From contig JAEERW010000013.1 in the NCBI GenBank assembly GCA_016286055.1, forward strand, positions 24,926 through 88,925: 64,000 nt of DNA, written 5' to 3'. The notes below the pieces were generated by a model, which worked only from the letters and a program-made list of their open reading frames with translations, had not been told where the DNA came from and ran no database searches. The stretch is from Bacteroidales bacterium (GTDB lineage: Bacteria > Bacteroidota > Bacteroidia > Bacteroidales > UBA3824). Below, piece by piece: positions 14,652 through 21,744 of this stretch; within the stretch, counting starts at the first letter, position 1; each line of letters begins with the position of its first letter. The translations under genes were made by a program, and so were the position numbers.

Positions 14652-14903
14652 TTATTTTTTTCTTTTTTTTAACCTTTCCTCTGTAATTTTGTGATGTTCT
14701 GCAATAGATGTTTCATCGAACCCCATAGCATAATCACACGCGGCGATTGTACCCCATACATCGTAATTACCGCCGTGATACCCGACAAAGTAATTTAAAA
14801 TAATCCCTAAACTTGAAATTTCAAGTTTAGACATATTATTTACTTTTTCTGAAAGAATAACGGCAATACGTTCTTGACCGTTGAAATTAATTTTTGTAAC
14901 CAT
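14652..14903 (-). CDS. Small protein sharing the MVTKINFNG N-terminus (copy 2)
   Basis: 83 residues. The first 17 (MVTKINFNGQERIAVIL) are identical to those of the gene at 14936-15211, and the DNA before and over them is nearly identical too (CCTAAATTTCACGATTATGG). After that the sequences are unrelated: here SEKVNNMSKLEISSLGIILNYF..., with GGNYDVWGTIAACDYAMGFDETSIAEHH and a basic tail RLKKRKK. No family recognised. It is the last gene of a leftward operon beginning at 15335. Confidence 0.6.
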   Translation of the reverse strand: MVTKINFNGQERIAVILSEKVNNMSKLEISSLGIILNYFVGYHGGNYDVWGTIAACDYAMGFDETSIAEHHKITEERLKKRKK

Positions 14904-14935
14904 AATCGTGAAATTTAGGAATTTAACTTTTGTAT

Positions 14936-15211
14936 TTATTTTAACATTTTATTCTGTGTCGATTGTAATACATTGTTTTCTGTTAATAGATTTTTTTCTA
15001 AGGACTCAGACACAATTTCAATAGCATTTAAAATGCCTATTGAACTACTATTATTTAATATTAACACCGTACCGTTATTTAATTTATTACGCCAAAAGGT
15101 ATCAAAAAGGGCTTTAAGGATAGTAAAAGATTTTGGCGGCAAATGGTTTGCATACGAAGGAAGAATAACGGCAATACGTTCTTGACCGTTGAAATTAATT
15201 TTTGTAACCAT
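14936..15211 (-). CDS. Small protein sharing the MVTKINFNG N-terminus (copy 1)
   Basis: 91 residues. It has the same 17-residue start as the gene at 14652-14903, followed by a different body (PSYANHLPPKSFTILKALFDTFWRNKLNNGTVLILNN...). The shared leader TTCCTAAATTTTACGATT precedes the ATG. It overlaps the preceding tiny frame (15195-15335) by 17 bp, suggesting translational coupling. Function unknown; likely an island accessory gene. Confidence 0.6.
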   Translation of the reverse strand: MVTKINFNGQERIAVILPSYANHLPPKSFTILKALFDTFWRNKLNNGTVLILNNSSSIGILNAIEIVSESLEKNLLTENNVLQSTQNKMLK

Positions 15212-15335
15212 AATCGTAAAATTTAGGAATGATAAAAAAAGTGTGTTTTAGGTGTCCTGCGTTTTCACGAACGCTGGGGCGTTTCCGCTTACCACACCGT
15301 AACACACATTTATTTGTATTTTTTAATTTACTCAT
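15195..15335 (-). CDS. Tiny basic leader peptide gene
   Basis: 46 residues (MSKLKNTNKCVLRCGKRKRP...). It follows the same TCCTAAATTTCAC leader seen before the two downstream genes and a full promoter (15390-15360). Its middle is encoded by an imperfect inverted repeat (15241-15309), so it may be a leader peptide over a structured RNA rather than a functional protein. Its last dozen codons are the leader of the next gene. Confidence 0.4.
   Translation of the reverse strand: MSKLKNTNKCVLRCGKRKRPSVRENAGHLKHTFFIIPKFYDYGYKN
15241..15309. repeat. Imperfect 69-bp inverted repeat
   Basis: The left arm GTGTGTTTTAGGTGTCCTGCG and the reverse complement of the right arm (GTGTGTT..GGTGTGGTAAGCG) match with gaps, and an inner GCGTT/AACGC hairpin lies between. 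It could fold as RNA in the leader of the small-gene operon. Confidence 0.5.
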
Positions 15336-15359
15336 TTTATTGTGAAATTTAGGATAGTG

Positions 15360-15390
15360 CAAAATTACTACCTTTATTTTAAATACCAAA
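15360..15390 (-). promoter_or_regulatory. Promoter of the leftward small-gene operon
   Basis: TTTG at 15390-15387 and TAATTTTG at 15367-15360 with a 19-bp spacer. It lies 25 bp upstream of the first start codon (15335). Confidence 0.7.
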
Positions 15391-15518
15391 TAAAAAACAA
15401 GAAAAAAACAAAAAAAAGGTATTAATTGAAATGAATTTAGAAATTATTTGTTTTAAGGAGAATACTTGTACAGCATTGGTGGGGTGCTTATGGAATATTA
15501 TGTTTGTATATTTTCTGT

Positions 15519-15869
15519 ATGATGGTTGCTGTATTTTTGATATGGATATCTATTTTAGACTTAAAGGATTATAAAGAAGTAAGTCAAATACGCGAGAAGA
15601 TGGATATTAATAATAATTTGGAAATTATTAAATCCAAATGGTACTACATATATAAGATAAAAGACGTTTATATTATTTCGTTAGATAGAAATACCAAATT
15701 ATTTGATCCCAAATGTAAATATAGCCAATATATTATTGACGCTATCAATTTTGACAACGACAATTTATGTAATGATTTATGTCGAAACGTTACATTCCAT
15801 CCCGAAAACTATAAAGAATGGGATGTAGACAAGTATTACTTTTTTGGCAATTTAGAACAAAACAATTAA
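15519..15869 (+). CDS. Small membrane-anchored protein of unknown function
   Basis: 116 residues. An N-terminal hydrophobic helix (MMVAVFLIWISIL) is followed by a soluble A/T-rich-coded domain with many Asn, Asp, Lys and Tyr (EIIKSKWYYIYKIKDVYIISLDRNTKLFDP, NDNLCNDLCRNVTFHP). I know no matching family. An upstream TTG (15504) is possible but ATG 15519 or 15522 is preferred. Low GC and isolation fit an island cargo gene. Confidence 0.5.
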   Translation: MMVAVFLIWISILDLKDYKEVSQIREKMDINNNLEIIKSKWYYIYKIKDVYIISLDRNTKLFDPKCKYSQYIIDAINFDNDNLCNDLCRNVTFHPENYKEWDVDKYYFFGNLEQNN

Positions 15870-15925
15870 CTGATATAACCTAATTCGCTTGAATTCCTTT
15901 TCATTCGTTTAAATTTTTGTTTAAA

Positions 15926-15952
15926 GAAAAAAACTCCGCCGCCCGGCGGAGT
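15926..15952 (-). terminator. Leftward-facing terminator-like hairpin
   Basis: ACTCCGCC and GGCGGAGT form an 8-bp GC-rich stem with a 4-nt loop (15933-15952); the run of seven A at 15926-15932 becomes a T run on the minus strand. No minus-strand gene lies immediately to its right, so it may be a remnant or protect against read-through. Confidence 0.6.
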
Positions 15953-15990
15953 CCATTTGTGTATTCCCCACAAAAAAGAACCCCCTGTTT

Positions 15991-16022
15991 TTTGTTTTTT
16001 TACCGAATAATGCATATATTTG
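15991..16022 (+). promoter_or_regulatory. Promoter of the AAA-ATPase/nuclease gene
   Basis: TTTG at 15991-15994 and TATATTTG at 16015-16022 with a 20-bp spacer; the ATG is at 16040. Confidence 0.75.
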
Positions 16023-16039
16023 CGGAAAATAAAACCACT

Positions 16040-17596
16040 ATGAGTCAGTTTATAGATTACGGAAACAGCGATTTCAGAAGCGTCAAGAACAGCAACTTCA
16101 TCGACAAGTCGGGTCTGTTGGACATCCTCAACAAGAATATGGACACCGAAAACCGCTTTATATGCATATCCCGTCCCCGTAGGTTTGGAAAGTCAGTTGC
16201 TGCAAAGATGGCGTATGCCTACTATGACCGCTCGTGTGATTCCTCAAATCTTTTCGAGGGTTTAGAAATCACCAAGTCGCCCGACTATAAAACCCACCTC
16301 AACAAATATCCTACTATATTTATAGATTGGAATAGGTTCGCCAACATCCCCAAAAACGAGATACTCAAAGTTGCACAGAAACAATTCATCAAAGATTTGA
16401 AAAAATCGTATGCCTTTTTGGAAGAACAGGACAGTCTCAGCAATGCCCTTGCAGAAATTAACGAAAAGACAAGCGACCGCTTTATCCTCATCATCGACGA
16501 ATGGGATATGCTCGTGCGTGACGTAGAGAAAGATGTACAAGACGAGTATGTCAACTTCCTCCGTGCTATGTTCAAATCTAACAATGCCAACAATGTGTTC
16601 CTATTGGTATATATGACAGGTATCCTGCCCATAATCAAAATAAAGACACAGTCGGCATTAAACAATTTTGTGGAATACAGCGTTGTAAATCCGGGCTTCA
16701 CCGACAAGTACTACGGCTTTACCGAGCAGGAGGTTGCCGTCCTCTGCAAGGAGCACGATATGGATTTTGAACTGATGAAGCACGCCTACGACGGATACAT
16801 TATAGGCAGAGAAAAATCTATGTTCAACCCTTTTTCGGTAATGCAGTCGATTCTGTTCCGCAACTACAACAGTTATTGGTCGAAGACCGCATCGTTTATG
16901 GCAATAGAAACCTACCTGCACACCGACGTCGACAATGTAAGAACGAAGATAATAGAGATGATGAGCGGCGGAACAGAGGTGATAGAACCGGCAAGTTTCC
17001 GCAACGATATGAAAAATATCGAAACAAGCGACGATGTTATGACCCTCTTGGTACATCTTGGTTATCTATCTTACGAACCTGAAACTCAGCGAGTAAGAAT
17101 TCCAAACACCGAAGTAGCCATAGAGTTTAAAAACGCCGTAAGCGTGGCGGGATGGGGAGAACTGTCAAAATCTGTTAGTGCTTCTCTGAGCCTATTGGAA
17201 GACACCATCAACCTCAAAAAAGAGAAAATCGCCCGCGCCTTCGACGACTACCATTTTGAGGCGTCATCGCTCTTGGAGTTTAACGACGAGAACTCAATGC
17301 GCTGCGCCATAATCTTGGCATACTACGCCGCCAAGCCGTTTTACAAGATATTCCACGAACTGCCCACAGGCAAAGGCTTTGCCGATATGGTGTTCATTCC
17401 CCTGCCCGGGTCGTCACGTCCTGCCATAGTTGTGGAACTCAAATACGACAAGACAGCCGACAGTGCCATCGACCAAATCAAACGCAAGGAGTACCCCAAG
17501 AGCCTCAAAGGATTTTCAAAACAAATCATCCTCGTAGGAATAAACTACAACAAGTCTACATCCAAGCACGAGGTGAAGTTGGAGGTGATAGAATGA
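16040..17596 (+). CDS. AAA-ATPase-like protein with C-terminal PD-(D/E)XK nuclease domain
   Basis: 518 residues. It begins SQFIDYGNSDF and has a P-loop SRPRRFGKS at 44-52 and Walker B ILIIDEWDM near 149-156, the pattern of the AAA-ATPase-like/DUF1703 family of Bacteroidota. The C-terminal part carries GKGFADMVF and AIVVELKYDK, the D...E-x-K core of a PD-(D/E)XK nuclease. Such genes are numerous in gut Bacteroidales; proposed roles (mobile-element derived, defence) are unproven. The long in-frame upstream extension lies before the promoter, so ATG 16040 is chosen. Its stop overlaps an ATG of the next frame (ATGA at 17593). Confidence 0.88.
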   Translation: MSQFIDYGNSDFRSVKNSNFIDKSGLLDILNKNMDTENRFICISRPRRFGKSVAAKMAYAYYDRSCDSSNLFEGLEITKSPDYKTHLNKYPTIFIDWNRFANIPKNEILKVAQKQFIKDLKKSYAFLEEQDSLSNALAEINEKTSDRFILIIDEWDMLVRDVEKDVQDEYVNFLRAMFKSNNANNVFLLVYMTGILPIIKIKTQSALNNFVEYSVVNPGFTDKYYGFTEQEVAVLCKEHDMDFELMKHAYDGYIIGREKSMFNPFSVMQSILFRNYNSYWSKTASFMAIETYLHTDVDNVRTKIIEMMSGGTEVIEPASFRNDMKNIETSDDVMTLLVHLGYLSYEPETQRVRIPNTEVAIEFKNAVSVAGWGELSKSVSASLSLLEDTINLKKEKIARAFDDYHFEASSLLEFNDENSMRCAIILAYYAAKPFYKIFHELPTGKGFADMVFIPLPGSSRPAIVVELKYDKTADSAIDQIKRKEYPKSLKGFSKQIILVGINYNKSTSKHEVKLEVIE

Positions 17597-17616
17597 AAAA
17601 CCAAATATTCCAAACT

Positions 17617-18927
17617 ATGAAAACTCAGACCATTATCTTAGCCGCAACACTTTCAGTATTAGCATTTTCGTGCCACAAGTCAGACAACGACGATTTTGTG
17701 GTAGACAATTTTTCGCGCAATGGCGCAAACTTTTATTACGCCGCCATTCCCGACAAATACAACTCGGGGTGCGACGAGGCTACAAGTTTTAACCGTTTGT
17801 CAGAAAGCGGATTAGCAGGCGAACTATTTATTAATGTGGGCAACGATGATAAAAAGGGAAAGTCTTACACAATTACCTCATATTCAAGCAATCTCACCGA
17901 TTTGCCAAAAGAGGTTACCGTGCGCGACTATGATTTTTCGGATGCTGATATGAATGTGGTTCGTCCCGAAAGATATGAAAAAAATATCAAAATCAACTTT
18001 GTAAACTGCAAGTTCAAAGGCTTTTATAATGGAGGACCATACAACGACAACAAACTATCGTTCACTTTTGATTATTGCACTTTTGCTGGCGGAGTAAAAG
18101 AGATTAATATCGCCCTAAACCACTGCAAGATAGGCGGTTTTATCGGCGATGCTATGAATCCGTTGAAAAATTTCACCTGCCTCAATACCTACGTCAGCGA
18201 CCTTCTTCCCGAAGCCAATATTACGGGTACGCATATCGACGGTGCGCAAACATACGGCAGAGAGGGTGTTGAGGGCGGTAATATCAAGTTTGATAATGTC
18301 AGGTTTGAGTTTCCATCATTCCATTTCGACGGCTACAAAGATGAATGTAACGCCTGCATAATGTTTCAGTTAGAGTTTGGCGATGCTAACAATTGTTCAT
18401 ACACCAACTTATATTGCAACGGCGGCGGCAAATGGTATCCACTCTACCTCACCAACGGCAAAGGAGGCACCTCTTTTTCGCAAAAAAATCTTGTGATGAA
18501 AAACGTTAAAGTTTCCGACAATTTTGGAACAATTTTCTATCCCACAACTTACGACCAAAATGCTAAGGTAGAGAATGTTGACCATTTTTCCGACCTTTAC
18601 ATTTCATCTGTTTTTGCAGCAGATGGCAAGTTGCACATTATTTGTTCAAACGATTCGCATTTAGATAAAACTCTGATAATCAAAACAGAATCAAAAGAAT
18701 ACACCTTTGAAATACCCCACTGCCCCAGCAATTTTGCGCTCAATGGCGAAATCGACGGCAAGGTAAATCCCAATGAATCTCTCACCGACCAAAACGGCAG
18801 AAAATACACCGAATACCGTTTTAAAGATATGCCCTTCGACCTCGACTGCCCCATCGACCTTACCACAGGAAACATAATGTGTTTTGATGGAGAAAAAATG
18901 ATATTGGAAGTAAAGGTGGGGGAATAA
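17617..18927 (+). CDS. Lipoprotein with beta-helix-like repeats, unknown function
   Basis: 436 residues. Signal MKTQTIILAATLSVLAFSC with lipobox Cys19, then a Ser/Asp-rich linker. The body has repeating NINF-NC.F.G, FDYCTF, ALNHCKI and LNTYV strands that look like turns of a right-handed beta-helix, as in pectate-lyase-fold proteins, though no catalytic motif is recognised. An upstream ATG at 17593 overlaps the stop of the ATPase gene and would add eight residues; the shorter start gives the more standard signal peptide. It lies 12 bp before the ABC exporter gene. Confidence 0.7.
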   Translation: MKTQTIILAATLSVLAFSCHKSDNDDFVVDNFSRNGANFYYAAIPDKYNSGCDEATSFNRLSESGLAGELFINVGNDDKKGKSYTITSYSSNLTDLPKEVTVRDYDFSDADMNVVRPERYEKNIKINFVNCKFKGFYNGGPYNDNKLSFTFDYCTFAGGVKEINIALNHCKIGGFIGDAMNPLKNFTCLNTYVSDLLPEANITGTHIDGAQTYGREGVEGGNIKFDNVRFEFPSFHFDGYKDECNACIMFQLEFGDANNCSYTNLYCNGGGKWYPLYLTNGKGGTSFSQKNLVMKNVKVSDNFGTIFYPTTYDQNAKVENVDHFSDLYISSVFAADGKLHIICSNDSHLDKTLIIKTESKEYTFEIPHCPSNFALNGEIDGKVNPNESLTDQNGRKYTEYRFKDMPFDLDCPIDLTTGNIMCFDGEKMILEVKVGE

Positions 18928-18939
18928 CTATTACCAAAA

Positions 18940-20736
18940 ATGAACATCAAGCAACTATTCCGGAATGTGTGGCCCTTTGTAAAACCGTATAAATGGCTGA
19001 TAATATTAACGTTAACACTTACATTTATATCCTCGCTTGCTGCGCAGGTAAATGCCGTGGTTTTAGATCGAACAGTTGACGCTATCAACGGACTTTTGCA
19101 CATCGAGGGCGGTTTTCAATGGTCGGAGGCTACAAGGATACTTACTATTATTTCAATTATACTTCTCGGCAAAGAGTTGCTTGTGGCATTGATAACATTT
19201 GGACAGCGGTTTTTTGGCGAAAAACTTAAAATACTTGTTTCGAGAGACTTGGCAAAATCTATCATCGAAAAAGTGCTTACATTTAAGGTTGCTTTCTTTA
19301 CTCAGGACGACAACAAGCCCGGCAAGGTGCAGACCCGTATCGACCGTGGTGTCAACTCTATCTGTATGACTGTCAACAACTTTTTTCTTGACATTCTCCC
19401 TGCCGCCACAAGCGCCGTTATTGCATTGATTCTTATGTTTTTGGCAAATGTTTATGTTGGGTTAACCGCTTTGGCAATTATTCCAGTATATTTTTATATC
19501 ACATACCGTCAGGTAAAAAAACTCAGAGGGTGGCGGCGAAATATGCGCACCAATCACGAGGCTAAATCCAACGGCATAATGAATCTGTTACAGTCAATTA
19601 CGGTAATCAAGAGTTTCAACCGCGAAAAAATCGAAAACGACAAACAATACGGGCTGCAACTTCAACTCACCGACAACGAGATGAACACCCGCCGTTATAG
19701 TTTTCTATTTAATTCGCTCAAAACTTTTACCGAACAGATTGGTACTGTGTTAATTATCATACTTACTGCCTATCTTGTGCTTATCGATTACCCTGGAATG
19801 ACTATCGGCAAAATTATGTATCATATTATGCTCTTTGCCAATGTTACGATGCCTATCCGCCAACTGCATATGATTTACGACAACCTCAACGACGCGCTTA
19901 TCTACGCAGAAGGTTTCTTTGATATTCTTAACAATAACAAGGATATCGAACAGAGCGGACACCACCGTCCCGCCAAGGTGGAGGGCAATTTTGAGATTTC
20001 GGGCGTTGACTTTACCTATCCCAATGGCACAAAGGCACTTACCAATATCAATATGAATATCCAACCCGGCAAGATTACCGCCTTTGTAGGACTTTCGGGC
20101 GCAGGCAAAAGCACGATTGTCAACCTTTTAGACAAATTTTACGAACCACAAACGGGTACAATCAAACTCGACGGCGTGGACATCCGTGATTGGGACACTC
20201 AGTATCTGCGCGAAAACATTGGTCTTGTGCTTCAAAAAAATCACATTTTCGACGGCTCAATCGAAGAAAACATCCGTTACGGCAAGCCCGACGCCACTTT
20301 TGAGGAGGTGGAAGATGCTGCCAAAAAAGCCTACATCTATGATATGATTGTAAAGATGCCCGACGGTTTCAAGACCAATGCCAACGAACTTTCGGGCGGA
20401 CAGCAGCAGCGCATTGCCATTGCCCGTATGTTTCTCAAAAATCCGCCGATAATATTCTTAGACGAACCTACGGCAAGTCTCGACGCCGTTGCCACCGAGC
20501 AGATCAAAAACGCCATCGACGCCATCAAGCAAAACCGCACCGTGGTGATAATTTCGCACTCTATTTCGCAAATTATTGATTCTGAGATGATTTATGCCCT
20601 AAAAGAGGGACGTGTAGAGCAGCACGGCAATCCCGACGAAATCTACCGTCAAGGCGGCATCTACAAAGAAATCTTCGATGCATCGGCAAGGAGTTTGAAT
20701 ATTGATAAGATACAGCGGCTGAGCAAGGGGGAATGA
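18940..20736 (+). CDS. ABC-type exporter, fused membrane and ATPase domains
   Basis: 598 residues. Six transmembrane helices lie in the first 310 residues (e.g. WLIILTLTLTFISSLAA, AATSAVIALILMFLANV). The nucleotide-binding domain follows: Walker A GLSGAGKST at 384-392, Q-loop, signature LSGGQQQR from 484, Walker B IIFLDEPT with D508/E509 and switch His540 (IISHS). This is the half-transporter architecture of MsbA/multidrug/lipid exporters, working as a homodimer. Substrate unknown. It is co-oriented with the lipoprotein and ATPase genes upstream and converges with hepT, the stops being 3 bp apart. Confidence 0.92.
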   Translation: MNIKQLFRNVWPFVKPYKWLIILTLTLTFISSLAAQVNAVVLDRTVDAINGLLHIEGGFQWSEATRILTIISIILLGKELLVALITFGQRFFGEKLKILVSRDLAKSIIEKVLTFKVAFFTQDDNKPGKVQTRIDRGVNSICMTVNNFFLDILPAATSAVIALILMFLANVYVGLTALAIIPVYFYITYRQVKKLRGWRRNMRTNHEAKSNGIMNLLQSITVIKSFNREKIENDKQYGLQLQLTDNEMNTRRYSFLFNSLKTFTEQIGTVLIIILTAYLVLIDYPGMTIGKIMYHIMLFANVTMPIRQLHMIYDNLNDALIYAEGFFDILNNNKDIEQSGHHRPAKVEGNFEISGVDFTYPNGTKALTNINMNIQPGKITAFVGLSGAGKSTIVNLLDKFYEPQTGTIKLDGVDIRDWDTQYLRENIGLVLQKNHIFDGSIEENIRYGKPDATFEEVEDAAKKAYIYDMIVKMPDGFKTNANELSGGQQQRIAIARMFLKNPPIIFLDEPTASLDAVATEQIKNAIDAIKQNRTVVIISHSISQIIDSEMIYALKEGRVEQHGNPDEIYRQGGIYKEIFDASARSLNIDKIQRLSKGE

Positions 20737-20739
20737 GGT

Positions 20740-21246
20740 TTATAGTTTTTCAATTTCCCTTTCGGACAAACCTGTTACTTTTATTATTTGATCAACGGTT
20801 AAGTGCATATTTTTGAGCTTTTTAGCTGTTTCCAATGTTTTTTTGTAAAGAGTGCTGTCTATTTCGCTATATGTTTGAGGAGTTTGTTCCCATTGTTTCC
20901 AATCAATATTGTTTAAGTATTTATCTATCACGCTTTTGATTGCCGGAATGTCGTCTGTTACAGCAGACCATAATTGCTCGTTAGAGATATTCGAATAACC
21001 GTGTACAAGCACATTGCGCATACCAATAATTTCTCGCCAAGGTAATTCTGTGTTTGTTTCGCGGAAATCTCTTGTAAGCATATTTGCAGCCTCCCCCACA
21101 ATTTCTACGTTTTTCATTATGGCATAATAACGCATAGTATCAGCCACAAAAGTCTCGAAAGATATTCCCACAGAATATTCTTCAATCAGTTTGATACTAT
21201 TAAGAATATCTTCAAGCCGACCTTTATCTTTACTGTGCTCTCTCAT
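20740..21246 (-). CDS. hepT: HepT-like ribonuclease toxin (DUF86) with extra C-terminal tail
   Basis: 168 residues. The HEPN core has the RX4HXY motif as R77-NVLV-H82-G-Y84 (MRNVLVHGY), the RNase active site and the tyrosine that MntA modifies. After about residue 125 the protein extends with TLETAKKLKNMHLTVDQIIKVTGLSEREIEKL, a helix-turn-helix-like tail (VDQIIKVTGLS) not normal for HepT, which usually ends near 110-140 residues. The start overlaps the mntA 3' end by 17 bp. Known HepT/MntA pairs form a toxin-antitoxin system in which MntA adenylylates HepT. Confidence 0.85.
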   Translation of the reverse strand: MREHSKDKGRLEDILNSIKLIEEYSVGISFETFVADTMRYYAIMKNVEIVGEAANMLTRDFRETNTELPWREIIGMRNVLVHGYSNISNEQLWSAVTDDIPAIKSVIDKYLNNIDWKQWEQTPQTYSEIDSTLYKKTLETAKKLKNMHLTVDQIIKVTGLSEREIEKL

Positions 21247-21565
21247 AGATTAATTGTTTGTCGTGATTGACACTTTCTACGGCGTAGGGTCGTAGAGTTC
21301 CGTTTTCAACAAGGTCTACATTTTTGTCAAGTATGTCTTCAAGATTGTTTTTTATGCCGACAAACTTCAACAGTCCTATGGGTTTGCGTTTGTCAAGTTC
21401 CACGAGAATGTCCACGTCGCTCCACGGTTTTTCTTCGCCGCGAGCATACGAGCCAAAAATCCACGCCTTGATAACTGGCTGACTTTTGAGGTACTCGGCA
21501 ACGGCTTCTGCCATTGCACTAAAAGTCCTATCTTTAAAAGTTTTTTTTATTTCGGCTATTTCCAT
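21230..21565 (-). CDS. mntA: MntA-like minimal nucleotidyltransferase antitoxin
   Basis: 111 residues. The nucleotidyltransferase motif GSX10DXD is complete: G38-S39 ... D50-V-D52 in FGSYARGEEKPWSDVDILVE. The family antitoxins adenylylate the tyrosine near the HepT active site and thereby silence it. It is upstream of and overlaps hepT, the usual order for this class. Confidence 0.88.
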   Translation of the reverse strand: MEIAEIKKTFKDRTFSAMAEAVAEYLKSQPVIKAWIFGSYARGEEKPWSDVDILVELDKRKPIGLLKFVGIKNNLEDILDKNVDLVENGTLRPYAVESVNHDKQLIYERAQ

Positions 21566-21700
21566 CTTCTTGAATTTTATGCAAAAATAACAAAATCTTA
21601 CAATATGTCTATAAAAAATACGAAAAAAAACTTTTTCAGTTTACCCTAAGTAGGCTAAAAAAATCTTTTCCATTTCCTTCCTCATTCTGCAACTATTCAC

Positions 21701-21708
21701 TATATTTG
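21701..21708 (+). promoter_or_regulatory. -7 box of the alpha-2-macroglobulin gene
   Basis: TATATTTG, 36 bp before the ATG at 21745; no clear TTTG lies at -33. Confidence 0.5.
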
Positions 21709-21744
21709 TAAAAAATAAATAACGGTTTTAAAACATCTCCACCT

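Noticed and set aside
11185..16023. 13-bp direct repeat TGCATATATTTGC at 11185 and 16011 as attachment sites of the island
   Set aside because: Both copies are -7 promoter elements of well-formed promoters, so identity is expected from the consensus; no integrase is present.
18424..18438. 15-bp match GGCGGCAAATGGTAT between the lipoprotein gene and the 57-bp array
   Set aside because: A match of this length is expected by chance in 64 kb; here it simply encodes GGKWY.
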